Position numbers and translations under genes: made by a program
The notes under the pieces: model-generated
Told to the model about the DNA's origin: nothing
Database searches by the model: none
The model's input: only the letters and a program-made list of their open reading frames with translations
Assembly: GCF_005239225.2 (NCBI RefSeq)
Contig: NC_133300.1
Location: forward strand, 3,935,875 to 3,999,874
Origin: Populus alba
Lineage: Eukaryota > Streptophyta > Magnoliopsida > Malpighiales > Salicaceae
Reading direction: 5' to 3'
Length of the DNA stretch: 64,000 nucleotides
Part shown: piece by piece, positions 1 through 9,229 of the stretch
How the letters are laid out: every line of letters starts with the position of its first letter
How positions within the stretch are numbered: position 1 is the stretch's first letter

Positions 1-940
1 ACTCTCGGTTCTGTGTTTTCTTTCCCCCTTGGGTATTTTTTTGTTCTGTGATTTCTTCCTCCCTTTTCTGGGTTTATTCTCCGTTCAATCCCCCCCTCCT
101 TTTGTTCTGTGATTTCTTCCTTTTATAAGGCCAGAACCGGTGGTAACAGCCGTCTTCAATGAGTAAGCGTTGCTGCCAACGGATGAAACGTCTCTGCCTT
201 TAATGGCAGAGCCGTTGCAGAGGAAGAAGACGGTGAACAGTCGCTGCAAAACGGCCCCGTTTTCTAGTTCTAAAGGCTGCTTTCAATTTGGTCCCTGGAA
301 TTCTGAAATCGTGCAATCAAGCCCCCTGGATAAAATTTAAATTTGGACCCCTTTATTTCGGCGCTTTTCCAATGTCGTCCTTGTATTTTTAATTTCAAAA
401 TTTGGACCCCAAACCTTAATAGTTTTTCAATTAAGCCCCTGAATAAGTTAATTTAATTAAATCCAAAGTCCAATTAAGTCTAAAACTTATCAATTCTCTA
501 ATTAAACCCCTGATTGAATTAATAAAATTAATTACAAGCTTAATTAAGTCTCCAAACTTATCAATTCTCCAATTAAATCCTTAACTGGATTAATTAAATT
601 AATTTCAAGCTTAATTAAGTCTCAAAAACTTATTAATTCTCCAATTAAATCCTTGATTGGATGAATTAACTTAATTTCAAGCTTAATTAAGTCTAGAAAT
701 TTATCAATCCTCCAGTTAAACCCTAAATTGGATTAAATAAATTAATTCCAAGCTTAATTAGATTAATTCCAAAGTTTATTTAAACCCCAAAACTTCCATT
801 CATATTGCCCTTAACCCAAAATTTAATTCATTCTTCATTTATTTTATTTTACTTGTTTTTTTTCATCATCATTATTTTTTTATCCTTTTCATTAAATAAA
901 ATAATAATAAAGATGAAATGGTCAAAAATTGGGTTATGGC
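1..940 (-). repeat. Ty3-gypsy LTR remnant (U3-side piece, minus orientation)
   Basis: No gene is visible here. The stretch has the layout of the gypsy LTR at 24217-26998 read in the same direction: a pyrimidine-rich block (1-120), a TATA-like motif on the minus strand (near 123-130), AACGG/CCGTT motifs (about 150-265), then 'caatttggtccct'-style AT-rich sequence (275-430) and a tandem repeat. The right edge near 905-940 contains a degraded match to the LTR terminus ('aaaaattgggttatgg'). Duplication unit 1 of the DUF247 array begins immediately after it. The assignment rests on shared motifs and order, not on an alignment. Confidence 0.5.
465..790. repeat. About 71-bp tandem repeat, 4-5 copies
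   Basis: The motif 'aagcttaattaagtct' recurs at 536, 607 and 679, with a degraded copy at 750 (spacing 71, 72, 71). Each unit also carries a variant of 'cttatcaattctccaatta' and a 'gattgaattaa' motif. Copies differ by several substitutions. The array lies inside the gypsy LTR remnant and is probably an LTR-internal minisatellite. Confidence 0.85.
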
Positions 941-1481
941 ACTTAGTTTATTTTATTAGAAAAGTGGTCATATACATTCAAAAAGAAAAGAAAAGTGAAA
1001 TATAACCTATATAAGTGTGAAAAAAGTTGTCTTGATTCTTCTTATCAAACTCATACATTCTCAAAAACAAAAGAAAAAAAGTGTTCATATACTTTCAGAA
1101 AGAAAAGAAAAGAAAAGGAAAGAAAAGAACAGAGAAGTGAATTATGCTAAGATCCTAACAAGCTAGGGATAAAGTGTATAACAAGTTATTCTTAATTAGT
1201 TAGCTTCTGGCGGTCTGCATGCAATCCCTAACATACCAAGTTATAAGAGGATTAAATACATGTAAACTAGGTTAATGACAACATTTAAAAGGGTTTTTTT
1301 TTTTTTTGTTAGAAAAAAACCTCTTAATTCCGCACATAGAGAGTGTGACTGTTTGATCATTTAGAAAAAAAAATTACTATAAAATTGCTTTTTAATATAT
1401 CTATCTAACGTACAAAATGCATATTGTATGTCTCAAATTTCTTTTTCTCAATGCCATAAAAAATACTATATGATATGTGAT

Positions 1482-1549
<68 letters not shown>

Positions 1550-2100
1550 TTTTTTTTTTTTTTTTGTGTAAAGCAGATCATGAGAGTTGATAAGGTAAGG
1601 TTGTCTTTATTCTTCTTATTAAACTCATACAGTCTTAAAAAAGAAAAAGAAAAAAATGGTCATATACATTCAAAAAGAAAAGAAAAGTGAAACATAAACC
1701 CATATGCGTGTGAACAAAGGTTGTCTTGATTCTTCTTATCAAACTCATACATTCACAAAAACAGAAGAAAACAAAATGGTCATATACTTTCAGAAAGAAA
1801 AGAGAAGTGAATTATGCTAGTGTCATGCTAAGACCCACCATTGATGGGAAACATACACAATAAGAACAATAATTCAAAAGTTGCTTTTTATAAATAACTT
1901 GGGATAATAATAATAAGTTAAAATAATCTTAAGTTAAAAATATGCTTGATGACAATGATTTGAATCAATTTTTTGAAGAAGAGAAGAAGTATAAGAAGAA
2001 TCTATAAATTAAAAGTTAAAGAAAAAAACTTAAATCAATTTACGAAAATCATACAAAACAGAATCTAATACACATGCCTCTTTATTATTGTGATTTTCAA
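941..2100 (+). repeat. Distal upstream part of DUF247 duplication unit 1
   Basis: No gene. This stretch is closely matched by 45040-46130 and 52100-53210, so it is part of the segment duplicated with the DUF247 genes. It contains internal direct repeats: a block with 'ttgtcttgattcttcttat' and 'catatacattcaaaaagaaa' occurs around 968-1146 and again around 1600-1820. The polyA/polyG-rich plus strand gives short open frames that I regard as meaningless. Confidence 0.8.
1482..1537. repeat. (AT)n microsatellite
   Basis: About 28 AT dinucleotides followed by a T-rich run. The equivalent positions in units 3 (about 45568) and 4 (about 52626) have only 'gatgtgatattttttt', so the expansion is specific to unit 1. 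Confidence 0.95.
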
Positions 2101-2111
2101 TTACCGGTCCT

Positions 2112-2257
2112 GGCATATATATTTGGCGCAACCATTTGGCTTGGTAAGAGCAAGAGCAAGAGAGAGAGAGAGAGAGACGCTCGCTGCAATATATAGCAAA
2201 AGAGGCTCGCTGCTTGGGAACATATATATAGAGATACAGTCGTCTGATCTCCCTCAG
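2112..2257 (+). promoter_or_regulatory. Candidate distal promoter and non-coding first exon, DUF247 unit 1
   Basis: A TATA-like 'catatatatttggcgcaacc' (2114-2133) is followed by a (GA)n tract (about 2160-2177) and then 'ctgatctccctcag|gtcagc', a good 5' splice site with the exon ending at 2257. The same order is kept in unit 3 (about 46137-46241) and unit 4 (about 53219-53347). A matching 3' splice site, 'gaacctgcag|accgg', lies just before the ATG at 3550 (intron end 3542). I infer a 5'UTR exon spliced over about 1.28 kb; no transcript evidence is available. Confidence 0.4.
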
Positions 2258-3542
2258 GTCAGCACTAACTTGTTTTGTTCTCTGAAATGTCTAGTTTTTT
2301 TTAGATTTTACGTTGTGGAATTGTTTTAAGCTCTGCAGACATTACGTGCATGGTTCAATATATGTATAAGCATTCCAAGCTGGCTTCATCTTTCTTTCTT
2401 TTTTTGAGATAGTGCCAACATCATTTTCAATTCAATAACGAAACACAAATATCAAGTTAGCTTTTAGTTAATCCATTTTAATAAATAAAAAAAAAACTTA
2501 ATTTATAAGATATAAAATATAATAGATATTAGGAGTGAGCATCGTTCAATAAATCCTAAATTATCCAAACCAATAGGGTATAAAATTTAGATAATTTAGT
2601 TTACCAGAATTACTCGACTTGTTTGATTGATTATAAAGATTCTGAGTAAAAAAACGAATAAGAAATCAAAAAATTCAGAAAATGACAATTTTCTATTCAA
2701 ATTACCTAGATGCTAACCCTTGGTAGATTTTAAAAGGTGAGGTTATGTGTTAAGATGAGAGGGATGGAGGGAGGAGTGAAATAGAGTGTAGGAGACAGAG
2801 GAAAAGAGAATTGGTTGGAATTTAAAACAGATTGATTTAGAGCAGAAGAGGTGGATATGAAGAAAAATTGTATGTTTAAGTGATAAAAAGAGAGAAAAGA
2901 ATGAGTTACATTGAGGGGGATACATAGAGAAGAAGAAAATGAGTTAGAGGAAGAGAGGTAGAAAAAAGAAGAAGAAAAAGTGTTATTGGTGAAAGATATA
3001 GAGTCGTCAAAAAGGACATGAAAGTTGAGTTATATGTAGGATATAAAGATTATTGATAGATTGTAAATGAGAAAAATAAAATAAAAATGTATGTGCAACA
3101 ATGGAGCCATAAGGAGTCCTTTAAAATGTAAAGACATCTCTGGTTTAAATTTTATTTTTTGTATTTTTAACTCACATGCAAGTGATGACGAGTTTTCCTC
3201 AATGATTTGGTTCTTGGGAGTAGTTATTCACCAATTGATGGCATCTAAAAGTTTATGCCTTGAAATTTTGATGTAAATTTAAATTTAAATTTAAAAAAAA
3301 GATGTAAATTTTGATGTAAATTTAAATAAAAAAGATGTGACTTGAAATTTCAAAATTTTACATTTTTGTGATTGGTGCTACTAAATTCAGGAACATAAAA
3401 TGTCATGAATAAAAAAGTGCCTTAATTTTGTGAAATAACACAGAAATTACTATATTAGTACATATATCTCAAAAAAAAATCAAAATTGAGCTATATATAT
3501 ACCCCTTCCATTCATTCTTGGTTTGTTTCACCGAACCTGCAG
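2258..3542 (+). other. Putative 5'UTR intron / upstream region of DUF247 gene 1
   Basis: Non-coding. It contains a purine-rich block (about 2745-3020) conserved upstream of all four DUF247 genes and a stretch (about 3085-3370) shared only with unit 2. It ends in a pyrimidine-rich tract and 'ctgcag', which would serve as a 3' splice site. If the proximal TATA box at 3492-3501 is the real promoter, this region is simply upstream sequence. Confidence 0.4.
3492..3501 (+). promoter_or_regulatory. Proximal TATA box of DUF247 gene 1
   Basis: 'TATATATATA' about 50 bp before the first ATG. The segment from here to the ATG, including 'ccttccattcattcttgg', is nearly identical in all four copies, which suggests either a functional core promoter or an intron 3' end under shared ancestry. 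Confidence 0.5.
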
Positions 3543-3549
3543 ACCGGAA

Positions 3550-4854
3550 ATGGTTAAACTCAGTACTGCATGTGCTTCAAGAATGAATATCGAATTTGAA
3601 GGAGCAAGAGCATCAAATGGGGAAGATTATGATATGACTAGAAATATTATGACACGGCTTAACATTAAGTTGGATTCGTCCCCACCTCAACAGGACCTGT
3701 CTGAGCGCTGTATCTACAAGGTTCCCAATTTGCTTAGAAACGTAAAACCGGAAGCCTACACTCCACAACTGATTTCAATAGGTCCTCTTCACCACGGCGA
3801 TGCCAAACTAGAGATCATGGAAAGGGAGAAATTGATATGTTTTAGAGAGTTTAAAAGGAATTATAGGATGAGTGACGAGAGAATTATGGATCTTGTGAAC
3901 ATCATTCGGAATAAAGAAAAGAATATCCGACAATATTATTCAAAGAACTTCGACAAAATTGGGGGCATGGATTTCATAGAGATGATCCTGCTGGATGCCG
4001 TCTTCATTATTGAGTTTTTAAAGGAGTCAAATGATGTTGATGGTCCTAAGAATATAGAGCCTTGGATGATGTCCGACATAAAAGAAGACTTGAAGCTACT
4101 TGAAAACCAACTACCTTTCTTCATTATTGAGGAAATATATGACGAGGTCCATAGCGCTCGCCAAGAGTCACCAAGCATTCCTTTTCTTCGTCTTGCTACC
4201 TTACATTTTGGAAAGAAAGCGTTTTCAGATGAGGTAAAGGAAAGCAGGCACCTCACTGATTTACTTAGGAATTTAATGCTGGCTGGAGTCATTGAGAGAC
4301 CTTTTACTTTTGATAAAAAGCTGAAATATAGCGCCGTCATGCTTCGCAAGGCAGGTGTGAGGTTTCGGGTCGCCGAAGAGAAATGCATGGTTAATATAAG
4401 ATTTGAGAAAGGAGTGTTGGAAATGCCACGCTTGGAAGTTGATTACAGCTTCGAACGTTTTGTACGAAATATCATGGCCTTGGAGCAGTGCTACAAACCG
4501 TTTGAAGCTTACATATGCAGTTACATTAAGTTTCTGGACCATCTTATCAACAGTGCAGAAGACGTGGGTTTGCTAGTCCGAAAGGGAATCATTCTCCACT
4601 GGCTAGGTGACGATGCCGAACTTTCAAAAATGATTAACAAGCTTAACGAAAATATTGGCGAAACCTCCAGTTGTTATGATGATATCTGTAGTGAGATGAA
4701 TGACCACTATGAGAGCCGCTTTAACCATAGAAAGGCAACCTTGAAACTTGTATATTTCACCAATGTTTGGAGAGGTACGGCAACTGTTGCAGCAGCTATC
4801 CTGCTGATCCTCACGTTGATACAGACTATCACTTCCTTAAAATCGGTATTCTAG
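3550..4854 (+). CDS. DUF247 (UPF0481) membrane protein, copy 1
   Basis: Intact single-exon reading frame of 434 residues from the ATG at 3550; an in-frame ATG at 3583 (424 residues) is the start position shared with copies 2 and 3. Visible family marks are the N-terminal 'CIYKVPNLLRN', 'AYTPQLISIGPLHHG' and 'KLICFREF', the mid-protein 'DAVFIIEFL' and 'LLENQLPFFIIEEIY', the C-terminal 'DLLVRKGIILHWLGDD'-like block, and one hydrophobic segment in the last 30 residues ('TVAAAILLILTLIQTI') consistent with a C-terminal membrane anchor. Length fits the family (about 400-500 residues). DUF247 proteins have no established enzymatic role; in grasses, members are male determinants at the S and Z self-incompatibility loci. 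Compared with copies 2-4 it lacks 18 bp (6 codons) after 'SDEVK' near position 4237. Function here is unknown. Confidence 0.9.
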   Translation: MVKLSTACASRMNIEFEGARASNGEDYDMTRNIMTRLNIKLDSSPPQQDLSERCIYKVPNLLRNVKPEAYTPQLISIGPLHHGDAKLEIMEREKLICFREFKRNYRMSDERIMDLVNIIRNKEKNIRQYYSKNFDKIGGMDFIEMILLDAVFIIEFLKESNDVDGPKNIEPWMMSDIKEDLKLLENQLPFFIIEEIYDEVHSARQESPSIPFLRLATLHFGKKAFSDEVKESRHLTDLLRNLMLAGVIERPFTFDKKLKYSAVMLRKAGVRFRVAEEKCMVNIRFEKGVLEMPRLEVDYSFERFVRNIMALEQCYKPFEAYICSYIKFLDHLINSAEDVGLLVRKGIILHWLGDDAELSKMINKLNENIGETSSCYDDICSEMNDHYESRFNHRKATLKLVYFTNVWRGTATVAAAILLILTLIQTITSLKSVF

Positions 4855-5522
4855 GATTTTATCTTGTTTAGTTTCATTATTCCTACGTAATGATGGGCTG
4901 GATTGTTATTGTTTAGATTGCCGTTTCATTTTGGGTTTGTGTAGTTCTGAACTAATAACATCGTATCAAATTCTTGTTGTATTGTCCTAAAATTGAGTTT
5001 GTACTTGTTTCCTCTCAAAATTCTCTTCTTTTAAGATCAGCTTCAGATTAAACGAACCTGAATAATTAATGCATGATCTCGGTTTCAATATCCCCATCTC
5101 ACCAACAACGAATTTATCAGGTTTTATATGTTGTTGATCACTTTTTCTCTTGTTTAATACCTGGATATTTTTTTATTATTATTATTTATCATGTAAGTCT
5201 TCAGTGATCTTAAAAAGACTCAAACTTGTAATTATTAAAAAATAAACCCAAAACTATTTCTTGATATTATACCCAGGAATTTTTTATTTTAAAAGGAAGT
5301 GGATAGCAGCAACGGTACTTTTCTATGTCTCTTATATAAATAGGAGATAGAGGGACCATTTCTTGTACTTGTACTATCTTCTATTTTTCATCTTTTCTGC
5401 TCATGAACAATTACATGTCCATATTTATTAAATCTGTCAGGTTTTATACAATCAATTTTCCTCCTGTTTAATACCTGAACTTTTTTAAAAAATCTTTTTA
5501 ATGTAAGGTATTAAACCTTAAA
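4855..5522 (+). repeat. 3' flank of DUF247 unit 1
   Basis: No gene. About 250 bp after the stop are nearly identical to the 3' flanks of copies 3 and 4 and, for the first 130 bp, copy 2. Sequence such as 'tcaggttttat' and 'gtttaatacctg' occurs twice (5117-5165 and 5439-5481), an internal duplication. The motif 'tctcttatataaatagg' (5327-5343), with equivalents at 49400 and 58794, looks like a TATA region, possibly of a retroelement LTR. Confidence 0.6.
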
Positions 5523-5849
5523 ATGTCTATAATAAGTGTTATGTTCAATAGAATGTTGTTACTAAACATAGAGATGGATGTACCTAAATATCTAAATGCA
5601 TATGTGAAGGATGAGACTTGGTTTTCACATGTGAGATTTGGGTATATAAATTTTGATAGCTTGAAGATAATGGAACAAAAAAAATTGTTAAAGGGTCTAC
5701 CATCTATTATACATCCAAATCAGTTATGTGAAGGATGTTTAATGGGTAAGCAATTTCATAAGAGTTTTCCGAATGAGGTTACATCAAGAGCAAGTCAACC
5801 CCTACAAGAAATATGTATCGATGTTTGTGGTCCCATCAAACTATACTGA
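5523..5849 (+). pseudogene. Ty1-copia fragment: GAG-pre-integrase and start of integrase
   Basis: The translation carries 'WFSHVRFGYINFDSL' and 'QLCEGCLMGKQFHKSFP', followed by 'ICIDVCGPI'. This is the GAG-pre-integrase zinc-binding region and the beginning of the integrase core of plant Ty1-copia polyproteins. The first histidine motif reads H-x-RFG-Y rather than H-x-RFG-H. The frame ends shortly after 'CGPI', and downstream sequence is unrelated until reverse-transcriptase sequence appears near 7940. A relic only. Confidence 0.8.
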
Positions 5850-6640
5850 AATTTCAGCAAAGTCTCCTCTATACCAGGAGATTCCACATTATCGACTAGA
5901 ACTTGTTCTCAATTTAACAGTCATCAAACACAACTTAAACATCATCCAATCATCTTGGACATTCTTGTATCAATGGAATTAAAATAACATTCAATCCCAT
6001 ATTCCAACACTTCCATCATTGTAATTTATTTATCATCTAAATTTATAAATAAATATACAGATTATCATAAAAACATCAGAAGTTAATTATATACATTCAT
6101 AATTTTGTCATAACAAAGAGTTATAAATCATAAAAATTGATTAACATATTCTAATTTAAATAGTTTAGTAGGGGAAAAAAAATTCACGTTTCTTGCATGC
6201 CAAGTAGATATTACAAAAGAAATATAGATTACATAATTATTAATTTTAACAAAATTAGATCCTATATATTTATCAATTTGCTCATAGGGGAAGTACCTTT
6301 AATTTAATTCAACATAAATATGGCAAAGTTACTTAATAAACAAAACAAACAGCCTTAAATTTTGCTTTCATTGCAACTATATTATTTCATTGTCAATTAT
6401 TTCTTTTACAAACCAATTAATCTTAATTAATTCAATACAAATTGTAGTCACCCTCAACCCTGAGTTACCGACCCATTTTTGGGTCTTCGCTCACGCATTT
6501 GGATATTTATTTTCATCCTTCATATCTAGGAGATAATCCGTTGTCAGGCAATTAAGTCTCTCTACCTATTTTTTGGGTGCTAGTTTCCTCACTAGTTAAT
6601 TAGTTCCTCCACCTATTACCGGATATTAGTTTCATTTATG
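5850..6640. other. AT-rich region without recognisable genes
   Basis: No convincing coding or RNA feature on either strand. It separates two copia relics and leads into the composite repeat. Nothing in it matches other parts of the window except possibly its last bases. Confidence 0.5.
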
Positions 6641-6649
6641 AGAAAATAT

Positions 6650-6790
6650 CTCCCATGCTTATTATTGAGCACGAGTCCCCTTACCAGGAAACTAGTTCCT
6701 TCGCTCATTATCGTAGTTCCATTACCAGGAAGCTAGTTCCTTTGCTTATTAGTGAGCACTAGTCCCATTACCGGAAAGCTAACTCTTTAT
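6650..6790. repeat. Degenerate 40-45 bp tandem repeat
   Basis: Three tandem versions of a unit built from 'cttattagtgagcactagtc', 'ccattaccagg' and 'aagctagttccttt' run from about 6658 to 6790. The last copy is also present at 38119-38175. Copies are imperfect. Confidence 0.7.
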
Positions 6791-7935
6791 CTTCAATTTT
6801 TCCACATGAATTAAAATTCTACATTGATAATTGATTTACTTTTAAAAACTTGATAAATAAAAGAATTAAAGTGTTAAACACCAACCTATTGTTGAAGCTC
6901 CTGGCACGTCCCCCTGCTGCTAAAGTTATAAAAATAAATGTACCACTGTTAATATTAAGACCTCTCCTGTACCAACAGGTATACATCATTATATTTCATT
7001 TCACTCTTACTACCTTAACAATTTAGTTCTAATATTACGACAACTCTTAAACAAAAATAAATGTTAGCCAACCCCGATCAATCTATCTTAACCATTTAAA
7101 ACACAGTTTCTTATTATAATTGTATCTAAAGTTATAAAAATTCAGTTTTGGACATGACTTGTTTCTTATGAAAGCTAAGATTTGAAATTGTCCATTACAA
7201 TTTTCAGCTTGACCTCCCCTCAGATTTTGATCTATATTTGGATTTTTAGAGTTCCAAATTAAGCAATGTCAATCTTGCTGGAAAACTAACACCTCAGGTT
7301 ATAACTCCTATGAAGAAAAGTATCTTAAATTTTATCATTTTCATGCCCTAATCTACTTTATACTTTAAAAGACAAGGCTATCCAGTTTTCCTTTCTATGG
7401 CTTTACAATAAACCGAACATTCTTATTCAATTTCTCACCATTCAAAACAATCCTTACCATGTTATTTACATTATAACATCATTAAATACAACTTTATAAA
7501 ACTTATCAACCCAGCTCTTATTTATTTAAAATAATCAAAACTATTTCAAGAAAAAAACATGCTTATGGTAGGAATCCATACCAAATGTACATTCCACAAT
7601 ATTAGCATAGTCGTATATACTTCCAATTCATCACAAACATTTATCATAATTCACACTAACAATAGTAGTGTAATGAGATAAAAATGTATATTTTCCATTA
7701 ATTTACCCCTTATATGCAAAATCAACCAATCACAACTATTCTCATCTCTAAGTTCTACAACCATTCTCAAGGTCTCAATTCACAATGAAATTAACCCCAT
7801 CTTTTCATTTAATTCTCAAGTCCCCCCCCCCCCCGATGATTTTCTAATTGATTTCTCCTCTTATCATTTCATTTCAATTTTTCCCTTGTCATTAAGTTTT
7901 AATTCCCTCAATTTTAATTTAACTCATTTTATTTT
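6790..7935. repeat. Composite repeat, copy A (non-coding part)
   Basis: Closely matched by 38170-39170 (copy B) and 58995-60003 (copy C), including 'cctgtaccaacaggtatac', 'tgacctcccctcagatttt' and 'ctatggctttacaataaacc'. No coding capacity. It could be a non-autonomous element or an LTR, but I cannot define its ends. In all three copies it joins copia reverse-transcriptase sequence at the same point ('tttattttcag|gttaaaa'). Confidence 0.75.
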
Positions 7936-8464
7936 CAGGTTAAAATTTTTAACATTTCATAAAGAATTTAATCGAGAGTTTATATTAAAGTTGCACAACG
8001 CCTTGTATAGATTGAAGCAAGCCCCTCGGGATGGCTTTTTTTAAAAGAATGGACTTGTTAAATGCCCTTATAAATATGCTATCTATGTGAAGATAAAAAA
8101 ATAAAAATAAAAAAGTAATGATACTCTTATTGTATGTTTGTATGTTGATGATTTGATCTTTACAAGAAACAATCCAAAGATGTTTGGAGACTTCAAGCAA
8201 GCAAGAAATCCGGTATTTCATGATAAAAGAAAGCATATTAACAAAAGATTTCATTATCTATAAGATTATATTGCAAACAAGAAAGTTAAAGTCAAGAACG
8301 TGAAGACACAAAACCAAGTAACAGATATATTCACAAAGTCACTCAAATATGATGTTTTTATCAAGATAAAAGATGTGTTGGGAGTTATGAAGAAATCAAG
8401 TTTAATGGGTGTTGAAAATAAATCAGATTTTGGTTTTGAAAAAAAGAGGAACCGGTCCACCGGT
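7936..8464 (+). pseudogene. Ty1-copia RT/RNase H relic (copy A)
   Basis: Reading across frames gives an 'LYRLKQAPRDGF'-like block (the conserved RT 'LYGLKQAPR' region), 'LYVDDLIFT' (YVDD catalytic motif, near 8140-8160), and then directly an RNase H tail with 'FHDKRKHINKRFHYL' and 'QVTDIFTKSLK'. About 690 bp between the RT and RNase H parts that are present in copy C (60241-60930) are missing, with the repeat 'agcaag' at the joint. Several frameshifts; not functional. Confidence 0.85.
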
Positions 8465-8770
8465 TAGAATAAATTCAAATGGTTGACCATTTCAATTAGC
8501 AAAATATATTTTTTATTCAGATTATGATTTTTTTATATTAGTTTAATTCTTTGATTGACTATGATTTTGTGCCTATAAAAAGGCTTGTAATTTAGCATTA
8601 GAAAGCAACATAAAAAATTGAGAGAATAACTTAATAAAAATATGCATTCCTCTCAATTTTCTTTTTGTTCTTGAGTTTTTGAATTTGCATTACTATTTTG
8701 ATCTTATACCACACATGTTCTTCTTCCAACAAAAATCAAACATTTAATTTGAACAATTTAAAATTATAAT
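8465..8770 (+). repeat. Probable copia 3' LTR remnant
   Basis: Follows the RNase H relic directly. It contains 'gcctataaaaaggcttg' (8571-8587), a typical LTR TATA region, then 'agaaagcaacataaaaa', also found at 61322-61338. The ends are not defined. Confidence 0.5.
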
Positions 8771-9031
8771 ACTTTTACTTGACAAATCAGCCCATGTTGG
8801 TAGATGTCTACACAGTTCCAATCTAGGAAGCAAGAATTGGTTTTGTCAAGTAATTAAACATTGTATAAACTGAATGATACTTAGTTTTTTTTTTTAATAT
8901 TATTGAATTAAGTAATAACTTTACTATGTTCTGCTAGATGTAGTTTATCGGCTTTACATTATGAGCCCTGCTCTCTCTACGTTGCTTTCCAGCTGAGTCT
9001 GCGTGGTGGCCAAAAGGAGTGACCCTGCGTC
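8771..9031. other. Intergenic sequence
   Basis: No feature recognised. The last 80 bases are less AT-rich and may contain decayed upstream codons of the glycosyltransferase relic that follows, but I could not read them with confidence. Confidence 0.4.
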
Positions 9032-9229
9032 GTGCAGTCGGTGCTCAACAAAGCATGTGTGAATAGTGAAGTAGTAGATAAGGCAGTGAAGGAGATAATG
9101 TCAGGTGAGAAAGCAGAGGAAACGAGGAGCAGAGCAAATAGTTTTGGGGATATGGCAAGGAAAGCTGTTGAAGATGGAGGCTCATCTTACAATGATTCTA
9201 GTCCGGTGGATTTTACGAGTGATATATAG
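9032..9229 (+). pseudogene. UDP-glycosyltransferase (UGT73-like) C-terminal relic
   Basis: The open frame encodes '[18 protein letters not shown]', '[16 protein letters not shown]' and 'GGSSYND', the usual last 60 residues of plant family-1 glycosyltransferases, best resembling the UGT73 group. The sugar-binding PSPG box and the whole N-terminal domain (about 400 residues) are absent, so it cannot be an enzyme. The end after 'SSY' departs from the family. The match is from memory of family motifs. Confidence 0.7.

Noticed and set aside
465..790. Regular repeats that could suggest a CRISPR array
   Set aside because: Repeats are contiguous 71-bp units without unique spacers, in plant DNA within an LTR.
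3523..3549. In-frame codons upstream of the DUF247 ATG (also 54725-54751)
   Set aside because: The extension would begin at TTG, overlaps the conserved leader or splice acceptor, and is not open to an ATG. I use the first ATG instead.
3936..4388. Long antisense open frame within DUF247 gene 1, repeated in the other copies (e.g. 36028-36294, 48010-48252, 55102-55344)
   Set aside because: It is the mirror of the conserved coding strand; length varies between copies and there is no protein resemblance.
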